The notes: generated by a model not told the origin, from the sequence alone. A stretch of DNA of 64,000 bases from Bacillus sp. F19 (GCA_023823795.1 CP085710.1:2754001-2818000), one strand, 5' to 3'; counted from the stretch's first letter, positions 16,034 through 25,723 are shown. Made by a program: numbers and translations.

Positions 16034-16293
16034 TCCAATATCCCCTCTGCAGCATTCCCATAATAGTAATTATAGGCTTGGTTGGCCTCTTCTTCTGTAG
16101 AATAAACAGCCATTTCATTTGAAAGTGGATAATACGTTTCATACAGAAACAATGCTAATTCATTCAAATTTTCAGGGTTATTTACAACTGCTGCTGCCTG
16201 TATATTTGCTACATCCTGAGTGTGTGGATTTCGGTAAAATACATAAACAATATCTCCTGCACGATACTTACTGTTTTCGTTATTCAGTTCCAT
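16030..16293 (-). CDS. splA: Transcriptional regulator SplA
   Basis: An 87-residue protein beginning M-E-L-N-N-E-N-S-K-Y-R-A-G-D-I-V-Y-V-F-Y-R-N-P-H, the SplA beta-rich fold, with Tyr-rich C-terminal part Q-A-Y-N-Y-Y-Y-G. AAGGTGAT precedes the ATG. It overlaps splB by ATGA. In B. subtilis SplA is a negative regulator of the operon. Confidence 0.88.
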   Translation of the reverse strand: MELNNENSKYRAGDIVYVFYRNPHTQDVANIQAAAVVNNPENLNELALFLYETYYPLSNEMAVYSTEEEANQAYNYYYGNAAEGILE

Positions 16294-16482
16294 CCCATCA
16301 CCTTTTTTCTTATTTAGGGCTAAATTATTCGTTATTAAAATTTTGCCTTTAATTCCTAAAATTATGTTTTCATGATTATGGAAAAGGTTTAAAGATTTAT
16401 ATTTGGCTCATAATAACTTTTGATGTACATAATTTATCGAAATAGGAAGTTTAATCGCAAATGAAGGGAGAGACTTTTTTTA

Positions 16483-16755
16483 TTGATGAAAAATATCTAC
16501 TTGTGGAAAATGGCGGTAGCTAAGCTTCTGCTAATTCCTTTACTATTACTCCCTTTTGCAGCTTCATCTGTACCTATTCCAATATTTGTTATTTCTGTAA
16601 TAGTTTCTGTGATGCCTTCTGCCCCAACGATTTCTCTATATTCACAAAAATATGGTGCAGACACTTGTTTTGCCTCATTAGGAGTACTATTAACTACCTT
16701 GTTATGTATCATTACCATTCCTTTTCTTTATATAGTCTTACATTTTTATAAGTAA
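16483..16755 (+). pseudogene. C-terminal fragment of an AEC-family (auxin efflux carrier-like) permease
   Basis: Ninety residues with two to three membrane segments and the AEC ending V-M-P-S-A-P-T-I-S-L-Y-S-Q-K-Y-G-A-D then L-T-T-L-L-C-I-I-T-I-P. Full AEC permeases have about 300 residues, so about two thirds are missing. A short purine-rich site (AAGGGAGAG) precedes ATG, but the product would lack most helices. Confidence 0.6.
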
Positions 16756-16783
16756 TAAAAAAGAAATGACATGACCTTCTATA

Positions 16784-17212
16784 CTAGTGGACTAATCGAT
16801 TTAAGAAATTTACATGCTCTCTGTCCTTATCTAAAATCTCTTCAATTAATTGCCGGCTTTCAGGGTCTAAATCTCCTTTTACAATTTCTTCTGATATTTG
16901 TATCCCATAGTAATCTTCTCCCTTTAATACACTTTCGATGATTCCAGCCGAATTATCAGGAATCATAAATTGACCCATAAAGCCTTGGACTGAACCAATT
17001 AACCCCTCATCATCCACTGGGGTTCCTCCCAGATTTTGAATTCTTTCTGCAACTTTTAAGGCATGATTCTTATGATCTTGTTGAATTCTTTGAAATTCAT
17101 TTTTTAAGTAAGGATCTTTTAATTTCTGTATGTGGTGTTCATAAGCATGGATACCCATGTATTGCCCCTTTAAAAAGTTATTTAATGTTTTTACTACATC
17201 GTTAACTGCCAT
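16784..17212 (-). CDS. DUF2383 ferritin-like protein
   Basis: About 142 residues forming a four-helix bundle: F-L-K-G-Q-Y-M-G-I-H-A-Y-E-H-H, I-Q-Q-D-H-K-N-H-A, E-D-Y-Y-G-I-Q-I-S-E-E and D-K-D-R-E-H-V-N, with Glu and His placed as in diiron or ferritin-like proteins. The start at 17212 leaves AAGGAG at a good 9-base spacing; the ATG two codons earlier is too close. The function is not established; similar proteins occur in spores and stress regulons. Confidence 0.8.
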   Translation of the reverse strand: MAVNDVVKTLNNFLKGQYMGIHAYEHHIQKLKDPYLKNEFQRIQQDHKNHALKVAERIQNLGGTPVDDEGLIGSVQGFMGQFMIPDNSAGIIESVLKGEDYYGIQISEEIVKGDLDPESRQLIEEILDKDREHVNFLNRLVH

Positions 17213-17289
17213 TATCATCCACTCCTTTTTTATTTATTATTTTCTTAGTAGTAATGGTTATCCTTCGCATAGTTTAGTAAATTTTCACA

Positions 17290-17316
17290 GTTTATTTACA
17301 ATAATTTAGAGGGAAA
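17290..17316 (+). promoter_or_regulatory. Possible SigB promoter of the ydaG-like gene
   Basis: GTTTAT (17290-17295), a 15-base spacer and GGGAAA (17311-17316) resemble the SigB pattern GTTTAA / GGGTAT, 34 bases before the start codon. B. subtilis ydaG is a general-stress gene, which agrees. Confidence 0.45.
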
Positions 17317-17349
17317 TTAAACATAACTTATAAAAAAGGAGTAGAATTA

Positions 17350-17793
17350 ATGAGCGATCAAGATTTAAAGGAGCAGGTTGTTAAAATTATCTCTGATCAC
17401 AGAAAGGGTATTCTTTCATCGGTTGAAAATAACAAACCCCATTCACGATATATGACGTTTTATAATGATGACTTAACATTATTTACACCAACGCAAATGG
17501 ATACTGAAAAAATAGAAGAAATAGAAAAAAATCCATCCGTTTCTGTACTGTTAGGTTATGAAGAAAAAGGACTAAGCGATGCCTATGTTGAAATTTTAGG
17601 AACATCTGCCATTAATGATTCGCAAGCTTTGAAAAAACAATACTGGGACGAATCATTTAATAAATGGTTTGACGGCCCTGAAGATCCGAACTACGTGTTT
17701 CTTCAAATACAACCTGAAACTGTCCGTATCTTAAACATCCATGGTGAGCCACCGCAAGAACTTACTATAGAAAATGAAGGTAAATCAAATTAG
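17350..17793 (+). CDS. ydaG: General stress protein 26-like, pyridoxamine 5'-phosphate oxidase family
   Basis: A 147-residue split-barrel flavin-binding-type protein: G-I-L-S-S-V-E-N-N-K-P-H-S-R-Y-M, L-F-T-P-T-Q-M-D-T-E-K, V-L-L-G-Y and W-F-D-G-P-E-D-P-N-Y-V-F-L-Q-I. These features match the YdaG/GSP26 group. AAAAGGAG lies 7 bases before ATG. It is probably induced by general stress. Confidence 0.82.
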   Translation: MSDQDLKEQVVKIISDHRKGILSSVENNKPHSRYMTFYNDDLTLFTPTQMDTEKIEEIEKNPSVSVLLGYEEKGLSDAYVEILGTSAINDSQALKKQYWDESFNKWFDGPEDPNYVFLQIQPETVRILNIHGEPPQELTIENEGKSN

Positions 17794-17827
17794 TCTGACT
17801 TCCATACAAATCATTATATCCGTCCTT

Positions 17828-17868
17828 TAGCTCTTCTTTTCATTTACTTCAAGTGAAAAGAAGAGCTA
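17828..17868. terminator. Perfect 15-bp hairpin between convergent ydaG and uvsE
   Basis: TAGCTCTTCTTTTCA (17828-17842) and its exact complement (17854-17868) enclose an 11-base loop. The structure includes the last codons and stop of uvsE. The T-tracts are poor, but a stem of this length can end transcription from both sides. Confidence 0.55.
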
Positions 17869-18809
17869 TCAATGGTATCAACATCCTCCCTTGTTTTGAC
17901 TTCTTCCATTAATTTAAAAAGTGCCTCATCTTTTCTCTTGGCTTCAATCATACAGTCAATTTGTGAAATACTTCCCTTTATCTCTTTAAGAAATTTGAAA
18001 AACATATCGGTGTCTACATAATCTGAATGATGGCGAAACTCTTTATCACTTTTTGGACTTGAAATGTGCATTTTTATAGGAAGTGGAGAATGTCTCCAGG
18101 TTTGCACAACTCTATTCCAGTTGACTTCCCAATTTGCATTTTGATGATGGGCAAGGTGATGATGATAATCGAATACAAGAGGAATATTCAGTTTTTCACA
18201 TAAGTAAAGTGTATCTTCTAAGGTAAAAGAAGTATCGTCATTTTCAAGCATGATCATTTTTTGAATGGGTCTTGGGATGACCATCCAATTTTCAACAAAA
18301 CGTTCAAGTGAATTTTCGGTATCCTTATAATTACCACCTACATGCATGACACAGCGATGAGTCGAGTCAATCCCCATAGCCTTTAGTAATAAATAATGCA
18401 GCTTTAAAGTATTTATTGAGTTTTTCAAAATGTGTTTCTGCATAGAATTAATAAGGACAAAGTGATCTGGATGAAAGTCAATTCTTATATTATGTTTTAT
18501 GGCGAAATCCCCAATCTCACGCAGCAGTCCTTTTAGTGGCCTCATATAATTCCAATCGAGAAGCTCTTCATGGTTCGCCAAAGGAATAAGACGGGAGGTT
18601 AAACGATAAAAATGAATGTCAGAAGCTACATTATGTTTTAATAGCCTTAATGTATTTTGTAGATTTAAAAGCGCTATACGCTCCAATTTTCGAATGGCAG
18701 CTTCCCGGTCATCAATTTTCTGAAATTGGGCAAAAGTCATCGTTTTCGATGGAGACGCGTTGTTTAGTTCCATACTCATAGCAACATAACCAAGACGTAC
18801 AATCGTCAT
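17844..18809 (-). CDS. uvsE: UV damage endonuclease UvsE (copy 1)
   Basis: A 321-residue UVDE-family TIM-barrel nuclease that nicks 5' of cyclobutane dimers and 6-4 photoproducts. Conserved blocks are R-L-G-Y-V-A-M-S, R-I-D-F-H-P-D-H-F, M-H-V-G-G-N-Y, L-E-N-D-D (metal Glu), V-F-D-Y-H-H-H and H-I-S-S-P-K-S, ending M-I-E-A-K. The metal-binding His, Glu and Asp positions are intact. A paralogue lies about 550 bases upstream. Confidence 0.94.
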   Translation of the reverse strand: MTIVRLGYVAMSMELNNASPSKTMTFAQFQKIDDREAAIRKLERIALLNLQNTLRLLKHNVASDIHFYRLTSRLIPLANHEELLDWNYMRPLKGLLREIGDFAIKHNIRIDFHPDHFVLINSMQKHILKNSINTLKLHYLLLKAMGIDSTHRCVMHVGGNYKDTENSLERFVENWMVIPRPIQKMIMLENDDTSFTLEDTLYLCEKLNIPLVFDYHHHLAHHQNANWEVNWNRVVQTWRHSPLPIKMHISSPKSDKEFRHHSDYVDTDMFFKFLKEIKGSISQIDCMIEAKRKDEALFKLMEEVKTREDVDTIDSSSFHLK

Positions 18810-18820
18810 TTATTCCACCA

Positions 18821-19222
18821 TTATTCCATTAGCAAAGTTGTTTCAAGCTTTTGTACTATCGACTTTCCATTATCAATCAATTTTTCTGGGAAGCTTGCAT
18901 CCTTATCAACAGGTTCAGAAAATTGATTAAACGTAGCTGAGATATTACCAATATTCGATTGATCATCCAATCCTATCCGGTATTTATGTGATAGTAAAAA
19001 CGGTTTACCTAATTCAACAGTGCATTCTCTTGAATCTAATTGACCATCAATTGCTTGAAATGGTAATCTTAAGAATTGATAACCAATATCATCATCTATT
19101 TTGTAGTCAAAATAACCATGATCGTAATCCTAATTTCCTCCAATTGTATAACCAAGTGGTTTCTGTTCAAGTTTATACAAATCAAAATGCTTGCCATCAA
19201 TTTTTGAAGGTATTTCAATCAT
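18821..19222 (-). pseudogene. yugN: YugN-like protein interrupted by an in-frame stop
   Basis: The reverse-strand frame reads M-I-E-I-P-S-K-I-D-G-K then P-L-G-Y-T-I-G-G-N, hits TAG at 19130-19132, and continues D-Y-D-H-G-Y-F-D-Y-K-I-D-D-D and H-K-Y-R-I-G-L-D-D without another lesion for 134 codons. A TGG-to-TAG change explains it (N-W-D-Y-D-H-G). AGAGG lies 7 bases before ATG 19222. The YugN-like family has no known role. Confidence 0.72.
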
Positions 19223-19363
19223 ATACATACCTCTTTTTAATTTTTTGTTTAGTGTGTATCAAAAAATGATATTCTATTCTGTGCTTGTTACGTCCTGACA
19301 ATGAATGAAAATATAAATGAAATAAGACTAATATAGTCATCCATTAAATCTATCCATCAAAAT

Positions 19364-20317
19364 TCACCATTCCACAGCAGAGCTTGATATACGTTTAACC
19401 CCTCTAAGAGAAGCGACCTCTTCTATCAGTTTTTGCATGGCAAGGTTTTTTTGTTTCGCTTCGATCATTATGTCTAAGTCCTGATTCAGTTCCTTTGCCA
19501 ATGTTAAAAAAGGAAGAACAAATTCCAGAGAGACATAATCAGCATGGGAACGATATTCTTTTTCTGATTTTGGAGAGGATAGGTGAACTTTTGGAACAGA
19601 ATCGGTTTTACTCCAAGTGTTAAAGATGCGTTGTAAATAAAGAGTAAGGTCGATCTCCTCTTTATTGGCCATATGATGGTGATAATCCAGGATCATTGGT
19701 ATTGTTTCTTTTTCACAAGTGATAAGGGTTTCTTCAATATTATAGGTCTTATCATCATTTTCAAGCGTCATATGCATTTTAATTTTATTAGGTAATTCCT
19801 TTACATTTTTATGGAAGCGCTCTAATGATGTGTGTTTATCCCCGTATGCACCACCAATATGAATATTAATAATTCCATGTTGTAGTGCATTCATCGCTTC
19901 AAGCATCTTAAAATGATACTTCATGTCCTTCACTGCATTCTGGGTCACTTCTTTTCGCGGACTTGTGAAGAGTGTGAATTGATTTGGGTGAAAACTAGGG
20001 CGAAGCTTAAATTGTTGTATTAATTGTCCAAGTTCTTCCCACTCGGTTTTGAAAGGGGTAATGAAATTCCACATCACTTCCGGATGGGTTGCTAAGGTGA
20101 CAAGTGAGCTTGAAAACCGATATAATTCTATTTCATGCGCGATATTATAAAACAAAATTCTTTTAGTATGATGTAAATTTTGTGCGGTAACAGATTTAAG
20201 CTTTTCCATTCGCTCGTTTTTAGGAAGAGCTGAATACCGTGCAAAAGTTAAAGTCTTTGAAGGACTTGCATCCCATAAGCCTAATGCATTCGCCACATAG
20301 CCAAAACGAATCTTCAT
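19364..20317 (-). CDS. uvsE: UV damage endonuclease UvsE (copy 2)
   Basis: A second complete UVDE protein, 317 residues: R-F-G-Y-V-A-N-A, R-P-S-F-H-P-N-Q-F, I-N-I-H-I-G-G-A-Y-G-D-K, L-E-N-D-D, I-L-D-Y-H-H-H-M and H-L-S-S-P-K-S. It is clearly diverged from copy 1 (for example at the N-terminus and the C-terminal tail), so it is an old duplication or a separate acquisition rather than a recent copy. Metal ligands are conserved. Confidence 0.94.
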   Translation of the reverse strand: MKIRFGYVANALGLWDASPSKTLTFARYSALPKNERMEKLKSVTAQNLHHTKRILFYNIAHEIELYRFSSSLVTLATHPEVMWNFITPFKTEWEELGQLIQQFKLRPSFHPNQFTLFTSPRKEVTQNAVKDMKYHFKMLEAMNALQHGIINIHIGGAYGDKHTSLERFHKNVKELPNKIKMHMTLENDDKTYNIEETLITCEKETIPMILDYHHHMANKEEIDLTLYLQRIFNTWSKTDSVPKVHLSSPKSEKEYRSHADYVSLEFVLPFLTLAKELNQDLDIMIEAKQKNLAMQKLIEEVASLRGVKRISSSAVEW

Positions 20318-20650
20318 CTATATTCCCCTTAATTTAGTACCTTGCTATTAATACCTTATTTGATAGATTATTTACAAGAAAACTTTTAGACATTAAAATG
20401 CAGTAAATTAATTAATTCCCCTTATGTTATACGAAATCACTTTTCGGTATACAAATTCTTGTGTTATTCAAATAGCAGACTTTATAACTCTGATATTAAT
20501 CTTTCTAACAAAACAGGCTACTAAAGAAGTTTATTGGTCCCATTGCTTATGTTTCCCTGATTTCAAATCACTTCACCTTATTGAAAAGTGTAGTTTTATT
20601 CAGCCTCTTATTTCACTATATGGCCCTTTTCTGAAACAACTTTATTAACA
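20318..20650. other. Gene-free stretch between uvsE and the IS1182 remnant
   Basis: About 330 bases of AT-rich DNA. A 74-codon plus-strand frame is present but has no ribosome binding site and unconvincing composition. The IS1182 remnant breaks off at its edge, so this segment may mark a deletion junction. Confidence 0.4.
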
Positions 20651-21569
20651 TTAAACATCTAGTGTATAAGGAAAAACCGGACGAATTTCTTTTTCGTTCA
20701 AATAGTGAGCAAGAGCAGGGTTCTTGTAAGCAGCATCGGCAGCAACAGCAGCAGGTTTCTTGTGAAGCTCAGTTACTTGATCAAGTAGAGGCTCGAATAT
20801 TGCACTGTCGTGCACGTTACCAGGCGTAACGATTGTCCCCAGAACAAATCCTTTTTCGTCAGAGGCTGCGTGAAATGAGTAAGCGAACTGTTTTGTTCTT
20901 TCATCTTTTACGTAATAGCCACTTTCCGGATCCGTCGTACTTTCTTTAATCTCTTTCTCTTCCGGTTCAAATTTATCTGGGGGAAAAGGCTTTTTTCCGT
21001 TTTCTTCGCGGTCTAGATTGAGTTCGTTTTGGAGCCTTTCCTCATATGATTTCGTTTCTTTTCGTACGATTTTTTTCTGATACTTTCGTTTATTAGCACT
21101 AGCCTTTACGTGAGTTGAATCAATAAATACCTGTTCTCCATTGACCAGTTTCTTATCAATCGCCTCTTTTAAGATGCGGTAAAATATCTGCTCAAACAGA
21201 TCTGTATCCTTAAAGCGCCGTTCATAGTTTTTACCGAATGTTGAGAAGTGGGGCACCTTGTCATGAAAACCAAAACCCAAAAAACCAACGGTAGGCTAAG
21301 TTGGTTTCAATCTCTTCAATGGTTCTTCTCATGGATCGAATACCGAAAAGGTATTGGATGAAGGTCATTTTAATCAATATGACCGGATCAATACTTGGAC
21401 GACCTCGATCTGCGGAATAGACTTTCTCTACTAATGGATAGATGAAAGAAAAATCGAGAGCTTGTTCAATTTTACGGACTAAGTGATCTTCCGGCACCAA
21501 CTGTTCAAGTGTAATCATTTCTAGTTGATCACGATTCATTTGATTATTTTTAGACAACATCCAAATCAC
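20651..21569 (-). pseudogene. IS1182-family transposase, frameshifted and 3'-truncated
   Basis: The first piece (21261-21569) has the IS1182 N-terminus (E-Q-L-V-P-E-D-H-L-V-R-K-I, R-P-S-I-D-P-V-I-L-I-K). The second (20651-21280) continues after a frameshift in the R-W-F-F-G-F-G region with T-F-G-K-N-Y-E-R-R-F, V-F-I-D-S-T-H-V-K-A and A-A-D-A-A-Y-K-N-P-A. It stops after V-F-P-Y-T where about 150 further residues are expected. It is therefore inactive. Confidence 0.88.
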
Positions 21570-21602
21570 CTCTTTATTGTTCTATTTTCATTATATAAAA
21601 AA

Positions 21603-21645
21603 ACTGCCGACAAATCCCCCAGAAAGGGGGGGATTTGTCGACAGT
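21603..21645. repeat. IS1182 terminal hairpin abutting a terminator stem-loop
   Basis: ACTGCCGACAAATCCCCC and GGGATTTGTCGACAGT form a long imperfect hairpin at the upstream end of the IS1182 remnant. It is followed at once by CTGAG and the hairpin GAGTGAAAC / GTTTCACTC (about 21650-21675), which looks like the terminator of the next gene. Confidence 0.65.
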
Positions 21646-21684
21646 CTGAGAGTGAAACCATTCAAGTTTCACTCTTTTTATTAT

Positions 21685-21984
21685 TTAATGCCTATGGCTG
21701 CCTTTACTTGAATTTGTAATGACAAACCCTGCCTGCGGCACATAAAAATACTGAATCCAGACGCCGTCTAAAAAGTCTTCGCGCTGATCCAGCAGCACGT
21801 CAATTTCTTTGTCTGTTTTCACAATTTCATCATGCTCAGTCGGTGTATCAAGCGTGATATCATAATGTGCGTGATCGCCGTGCATTTCTGTCACAACAAC
21901 ACGTATCATTTTGCCTTCAGCTTCTTCTCCGGCAAGGAGCTCTTTTAATTCTTTAGCTGCATTGCGGTTGATTTTGCATTTCAT
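21685..21984 (-). CDS. HesB/IscA-like iron-sulfur biosynthesis family protein
   Basis: A 99-residue HesB-like fold: I-N-R-N-A-A-K-E-L-K-E-L-L, K-M-I-R-V-V-V-T, then D-G-V-W-I-Q-Y-F-Y-V-P-Q-A-G-F-V-I-T-N. The three cysteines of IscA are absent (only one Cys, near the start), so cluster carriage is doubtful, as in other cysteine-free members. AAGACAACGGAGGC lies upstream of ATG. The terminator at 21650-21675 is now separated from its T-tract by IS DNA. Confidence 0.72.
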   Translation of the reverse strand: MKCKINRNAAKELKELLAGEEAEGKMIRVVVTEMHGDHAHYDITLDTPTEHDEIVKTDKEIDVLLDQREDFLDGVWIQYFYVPQAGFVITNSSKGSHRH

Positions 21985-22004
21985 GATCTTGCCTCCGTTG
22001 TCTT

Positions 22005-23006
22005 TTACTTAAAAAGCTGTGAAACAATTTCAAAGGAACGCAATCGTTCTTGATGATCATAGATTGAGGCGTTGACCATAATTTCGTTTGCCCCTGTCTC
22101 TTCTATGAATTTTTCAAGTTTCTCATTAACAGTACTTTTACTTCCGACAATTGATGATCCAAGCTGCTGATGAATGGCTGCTTTTTCATACGGTGTCCAT
22201 AGTTCTTCCATATTTTCTACCGGCGGCTGCATTTTCCCTGGGCGATTGCGGACAAGATTCAAAAATTGCTGCTGCATGGTAGTAGCTAAATATGCTGCTT
22301 TTTCATCGCTGTCTGCGGCTATTACGTTTGCGCCTACCATTGCATAAGGTTCTTGAAGTACATTAGACGCTTTGAAGCTGCTTCTGTACAGGCGCATGGC
22401 AGGAATAGTGTGCTCTGGGGAAAAATGACTTGCAAATGCAAATGGCAATCCTAATCTTCCCGCTAGCTGAGCACTGAATCCGCTTGAGCCGAGCAGCCAG
22501 ATTGGCACGTTCAGGCCTTTTCCTGGAACAGCGCTGACATGTTCTGCTTCAGCAGGCTGAAAATACCCCATAAGTTCATTAAGCTGTTCTGGGAAATCCT
22601 CTCCATTGCTCATGTTTTCTCTGCGGAGCGCTCGGGCGGTGAGCTGATCGGTTCCCGGAGCGCGTCCAAGCCCAAGATCAATTCTGCCTGGATAAAGGGA
22701 TTCAAGTGTTCCAAACTGTTCTGCAATAACTAAAGGTGCATGATTAGGCAGCATGATACCGCCTGATCCTACGCGAATATTTGTCGTACCCCCTGCTACA
22801 TGTCCAATCAAAACAGCTGTGGCTGAACTCGCAATTCCCTCCATATTATGATGCTCTGCAAGCCAAAAACGGTTATAGCCCCATTTATCAGCATGCTGAG
22901 CAAGATCAAGAGTGTTTTTAAAAGCTTCGCTCGGTGTGCTCCCTTCTACTACAGGCGCAAGATCCAATACGGACAGCTTTACATCTTTTATAGTTTCACT
23001 GGACAT
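22005..23006 (-). CDS. LLM-class flavin-dependent oxidoreductase (luciferase-like)
   Basis: A 333-residue bacterial-luciferase-like TIM-barrel enzyme: [38 protein letters not shown] and [13 protein letters not shown]. It uses FMNH2 or F420-type reduced flavin on an unknown substrate. ATG 23006 has AAGGAGG 6 bases upstream; the longer frame (to 23042) has none. Confidence 0.9.
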   Translation of the reverse strand: MSSETIKDVKLSVLDLAPVVEGSTPSEAFKNTLDLAQHADKWGYNRFWLAEHHNMEGIASSATAVLIGHVAGGTTNIRVGSGGIMLPNHAPLVIAEQFGTLESLYPGRIDLGLGRAPGTDQLTARALRRENMSNGEDFPEQLNELMGYFQPAEAEHVSAVPGKGLNVPIWLLGSSGFSAQLAGRLGLPFAFASHFSPEHTIPAMRLYRSSFKASNVLQEPYAMVGANVIAADSDEKAAYLATTMQQQFLNLVRNRPGKMQPPVENMEELWTPYEKAAIHQQLGSSIVGSKSTVNEKLEKFIEETGANEIMVNASIYDHQERLRSFEIVSQLFK

Positions 23007-23121
23007 TTTTTGTCCTCCTTCATCTAAACCTTGAATATTCAAATAAACAACGTCATTGTATCAAGTTTTATTGATGAATGAAAACAAAACGACTTGTATT
23101 TGCTGATGATTTTCCCTTGCC

Positions 23122-24116
23122 TTATAGATCAAACACTTCTGCAAGAAGCTTATAAGAATCCAGTTTTGCTTTAAAATCAAATATATTTGTAATGATCATA
23201 ATCTCATCAGTCTGATAATCTGAAGCGATAATTAGCAATTCTTCTTTTACCTTATAAGGAGTGCCAACTACCATGCGTTTTCGATTTCTTTTTATTTTCT
23301 CTAATTCCACCTCAGAAAAAACCAGCCTTTTCACTTCTTCAGGAGAGGGATTTTTGCATTTTCTCCTTTTTCTACATTTAACAGCCATGAATCCTGGCTT
23401 AGTGCAAGGAATTCAGCCTCTTCCTCGGAACTGGCGCACACAACAAAAATACAGAAATTGGTTTTTGGCTCAGGCTGATGACTTGAAGGCTTAAATTGCT
23501 CCATGTAATTTTTCATTGCCTTTTTTCCTCTTAATGGATTAATAAAATGACCATATGTAAATGCCATACCATGCTCAGCAGCTGTCCTGGCACCGCGATG
23601 TGAAACCCCAAGCAGCCACATTTCCGGAAATGCAGCTGAATCAGGCATGGCTTGTACATCTGAATAAACATGCTTCTCAGGCAAAGCTTTTCTCAAGAAT
23701 CCCTGTAAATCCTTCAGCTGTCTTGGGAATTCGTTTAAACTTTTTCGCAGCCCATCTGTTAGAGCCAGACGTGTTTCAGCAGATCCTCAAGGTGAACGGC
23801 CAATTCCAAGTCAATTCGATTTGGAAAGAGCGTTTCAAGAGTGTTGAATGTATCAGCCACTTTTAATGGACTGTATTGCGGCAGCAGGCCCCCTTCAGAA
23901 CCGGCTTTAATTCGGCTTGTAAGCGATGCAATATGTGATATTAATATTTCAGGAGCTGTGCTTGCGAGCCAGTTTGTATTATGATGCTCTGCAAGCCAAA
24001 AGCGAGTATAGCCAAGTTCTTCAGCTGCTTTTGCTAACTAAAGTGTGTGCTTCAAGGGCATCACTTGCTTTGGTACCTTCAGAAATCGGTGACTGATCTA
24101 GAATACTTAGCTTCAT
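23122..24116 (-). pseudogene. Second LLM-class oxidoreductase, degraded by several frameshifts
   Basis: Pieces of one luciferase-like gene lie in different frames: M-K-L-S-I-L-D-Q-S-P-I-S-E-G at the start (24116), then [37 protein letters not shown] (23331-23696) and a C-terminal piece at 23122-23388. At least four frame changes are needed. It is a paralogue of the intact neighbour and no longer functional. Confidence 0.85.
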
Positions 24117-24143
24117 TGCTTCATCTCCTCATATGCGTAATTC

Positions 24144-25583
24144 TTATTTTTGCTCAAACAGCGCATCTGAAAATGCAGCAATGGCTGTGTCGATTGATTG
24201 CTTAGCAGCTCGTCCAAATGTAAACCTGACACAGCCTTTTTTCGAACCAAGAGCAATTCCAGGCGTATAGATTACCCCTTTATCCACTGCACGATTAAAT
24301 AGTTTTTCATCATGATGATTTTGTCTAATCCGGCACCATAAGTGAATACCGCCTTTTGGCACTGAATATTCCACTTGACCAGGAAGATGCTTTTCAATAG
24401 CTGAAACCAACAAATCTCTTCTATTTTTCAATTCAATTTTCAACTGGCAAAGATGTGGTTCAAAAAAGTCTGAATTCAAAAACTCACTTGCCAGCCAATC
24501 CGAAAAAATGCTAGATCCAAAATCGATTTGCTGTCTGGCATCTGATAATCGTTCAATAATTTGCTTTGGAGCCAATATCCAGCCGATTCTTATGCCTGAG
24601 GATACCATTTTTGACAGTGAGCTGATATAGATAACAACGCCATGAGAATCTTCGGATTTTAAGGTTGCTGCTCTTTCATTCTCAAAAGACAGTAAAGAGT
24701 AAGGATCATCTTCAACGATTGGAATGCCAAACTCAAAAGCAGTTTTGAGGATTTTTTTTCTCCGCTCAGGATGTAAGACGGCACCAGTTGGATTTTGATA
24801 AGCCGGACTTAGAAAAATCATCCGAATTCTGTGGTTTATATATGCATTATGAATATCATTTGGATGCACACCATTTTCATCCACTTCGAGTAAAATTGTC
24901 TTAATGCCAAGCGATCTGAAAATAGGCAAGGAATATGTATATGAAGGATCTTCTATTGCAACAGCATCGCCAGGTTTCAATAAACACTGAATGATAAGGT
25001 GAAGAGCTTGCTGGGCTCCTGATGTAATTAGAATGGATGATGGTGTACATTCTATTTTTTTATCTATTTTCAGATGTCTGGCAATGGTTTCCCTCAATTT
25101 CAAATTACCGTGCGGATGATCATAGCTTAAGGGATGATCGAAGGTCTGATTCTTTAATATGTGCTGAAATTGCTGATTTGGGAACAATTCAGGCGATAAT
25201 TGCCCTGTAGCTATATCAATCAGATGTTTATGATTGGTTTCTTCCGCAATTCTCTGAATGATCGGTACATTTGGCAGCAGTGTTCCAGCTATCAGCATGC
25301 GGTTCCAGTTTGGCATCCGTCCGCCTTGATAGGCACGATTTGACCCGCGGACAACTGTACCGCTTCCCTTTTTGCTGATAATTAAATCGGACGCACTAAG
25401 TTCAGCATAGGCTGTTGCTACCGTGCTTCTGTTTACCCCTAAGTCCTTTGACAGCTTTCGTTCAGAAGGCAATTTGCTTAATGGAGGCAGTTCCCCGTTT
25501 CGAATCTGCTTTTCAAAATAATGAACGATCTGTTTATAGATTGGCTGCTCACTAGAACGATCGGGCTTCCATTCATTTGCCAT
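24144..25583 (-). CDS. MocR/GntR-type regulator with aminotransferase domain
   Basis: A 479-residue fusion: an N-terminal GntR winged helix (Q-P-I-Y-K-Q-I-V-H-Y-F, L-P-S-E-R-K-L-S-K-D-L-G-V-N-R-S-T-V) and a fold-type I aminotransferase domain with T-S-G-A-Q-Q-A-L-H, F-L-S-P-A-Y-Q-N-P-T-G, V-E-D-D-P-Y and S-S-L-S-K-M (PLP lysine). MocR proteins sense PLP or an amino compound; the target is unknown, but the adjacent genes or the divergent small gene are candidates. Confidence 0.92.
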   Translation of the reverse strand: MANEWKPDRSSEQPIYKQIVHYFEKQIRNGELPPLSKLPSERKLSKDLGVNRSTVATAYAELSASDLIISKKGSGTVVRGSNRAYQGGRMPNWNRMLIAGTLLPNVPIIQRIAEETNHKHLIDIATGQLSPELFPNQQFQHILKNQTFDHPLSYDHPHGNLKLRETIARHLKIDKKIECTPSSILITSGAQQALHLIIQCLLKPGDAVAIEDPSYTYSLPIFRSLGIKTILLEVDENGVHPNDIHNAYINHRIRMIFLSPAYQNPTGAVLHPERRKKILKTAFEFGIPIVEDDPYSLLSFENERAATLKSEDSHGVVIYISSLSKMVSSGIRIGWILAPKQIIERLSDARQQIDFGSSIFSDWLASEFLNSDFFEPHLCQLKIELKNRRDLLVSAIEKHLPGQVEYSVPKGGIHLWCRIRQNHHDEKLFNRAVDKGVIYTPGIALGSKKGCVRFTFGRAAKQSIDTAIAAFSDALFEQK

Positions 25584-25723
25584 AATATAAACTACTCCTT
25601 ACTATTTAGAAATTCTTTAAAAGTGGATGGCATCAAATTCTGGAAATTGGATGGCCCTATCTCTTAGATCATATGTAAAATGATTAATAAAAGCAGGGAT
25701 TTTATACAAAAGGGGTTATTACA

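Noticed and set aside
20424-20648. 74-codon plus-strand frame
   Set aside because: No ribosome site, composition like random AT-rich DNA, and it ends at the IS1182 remnant edge.
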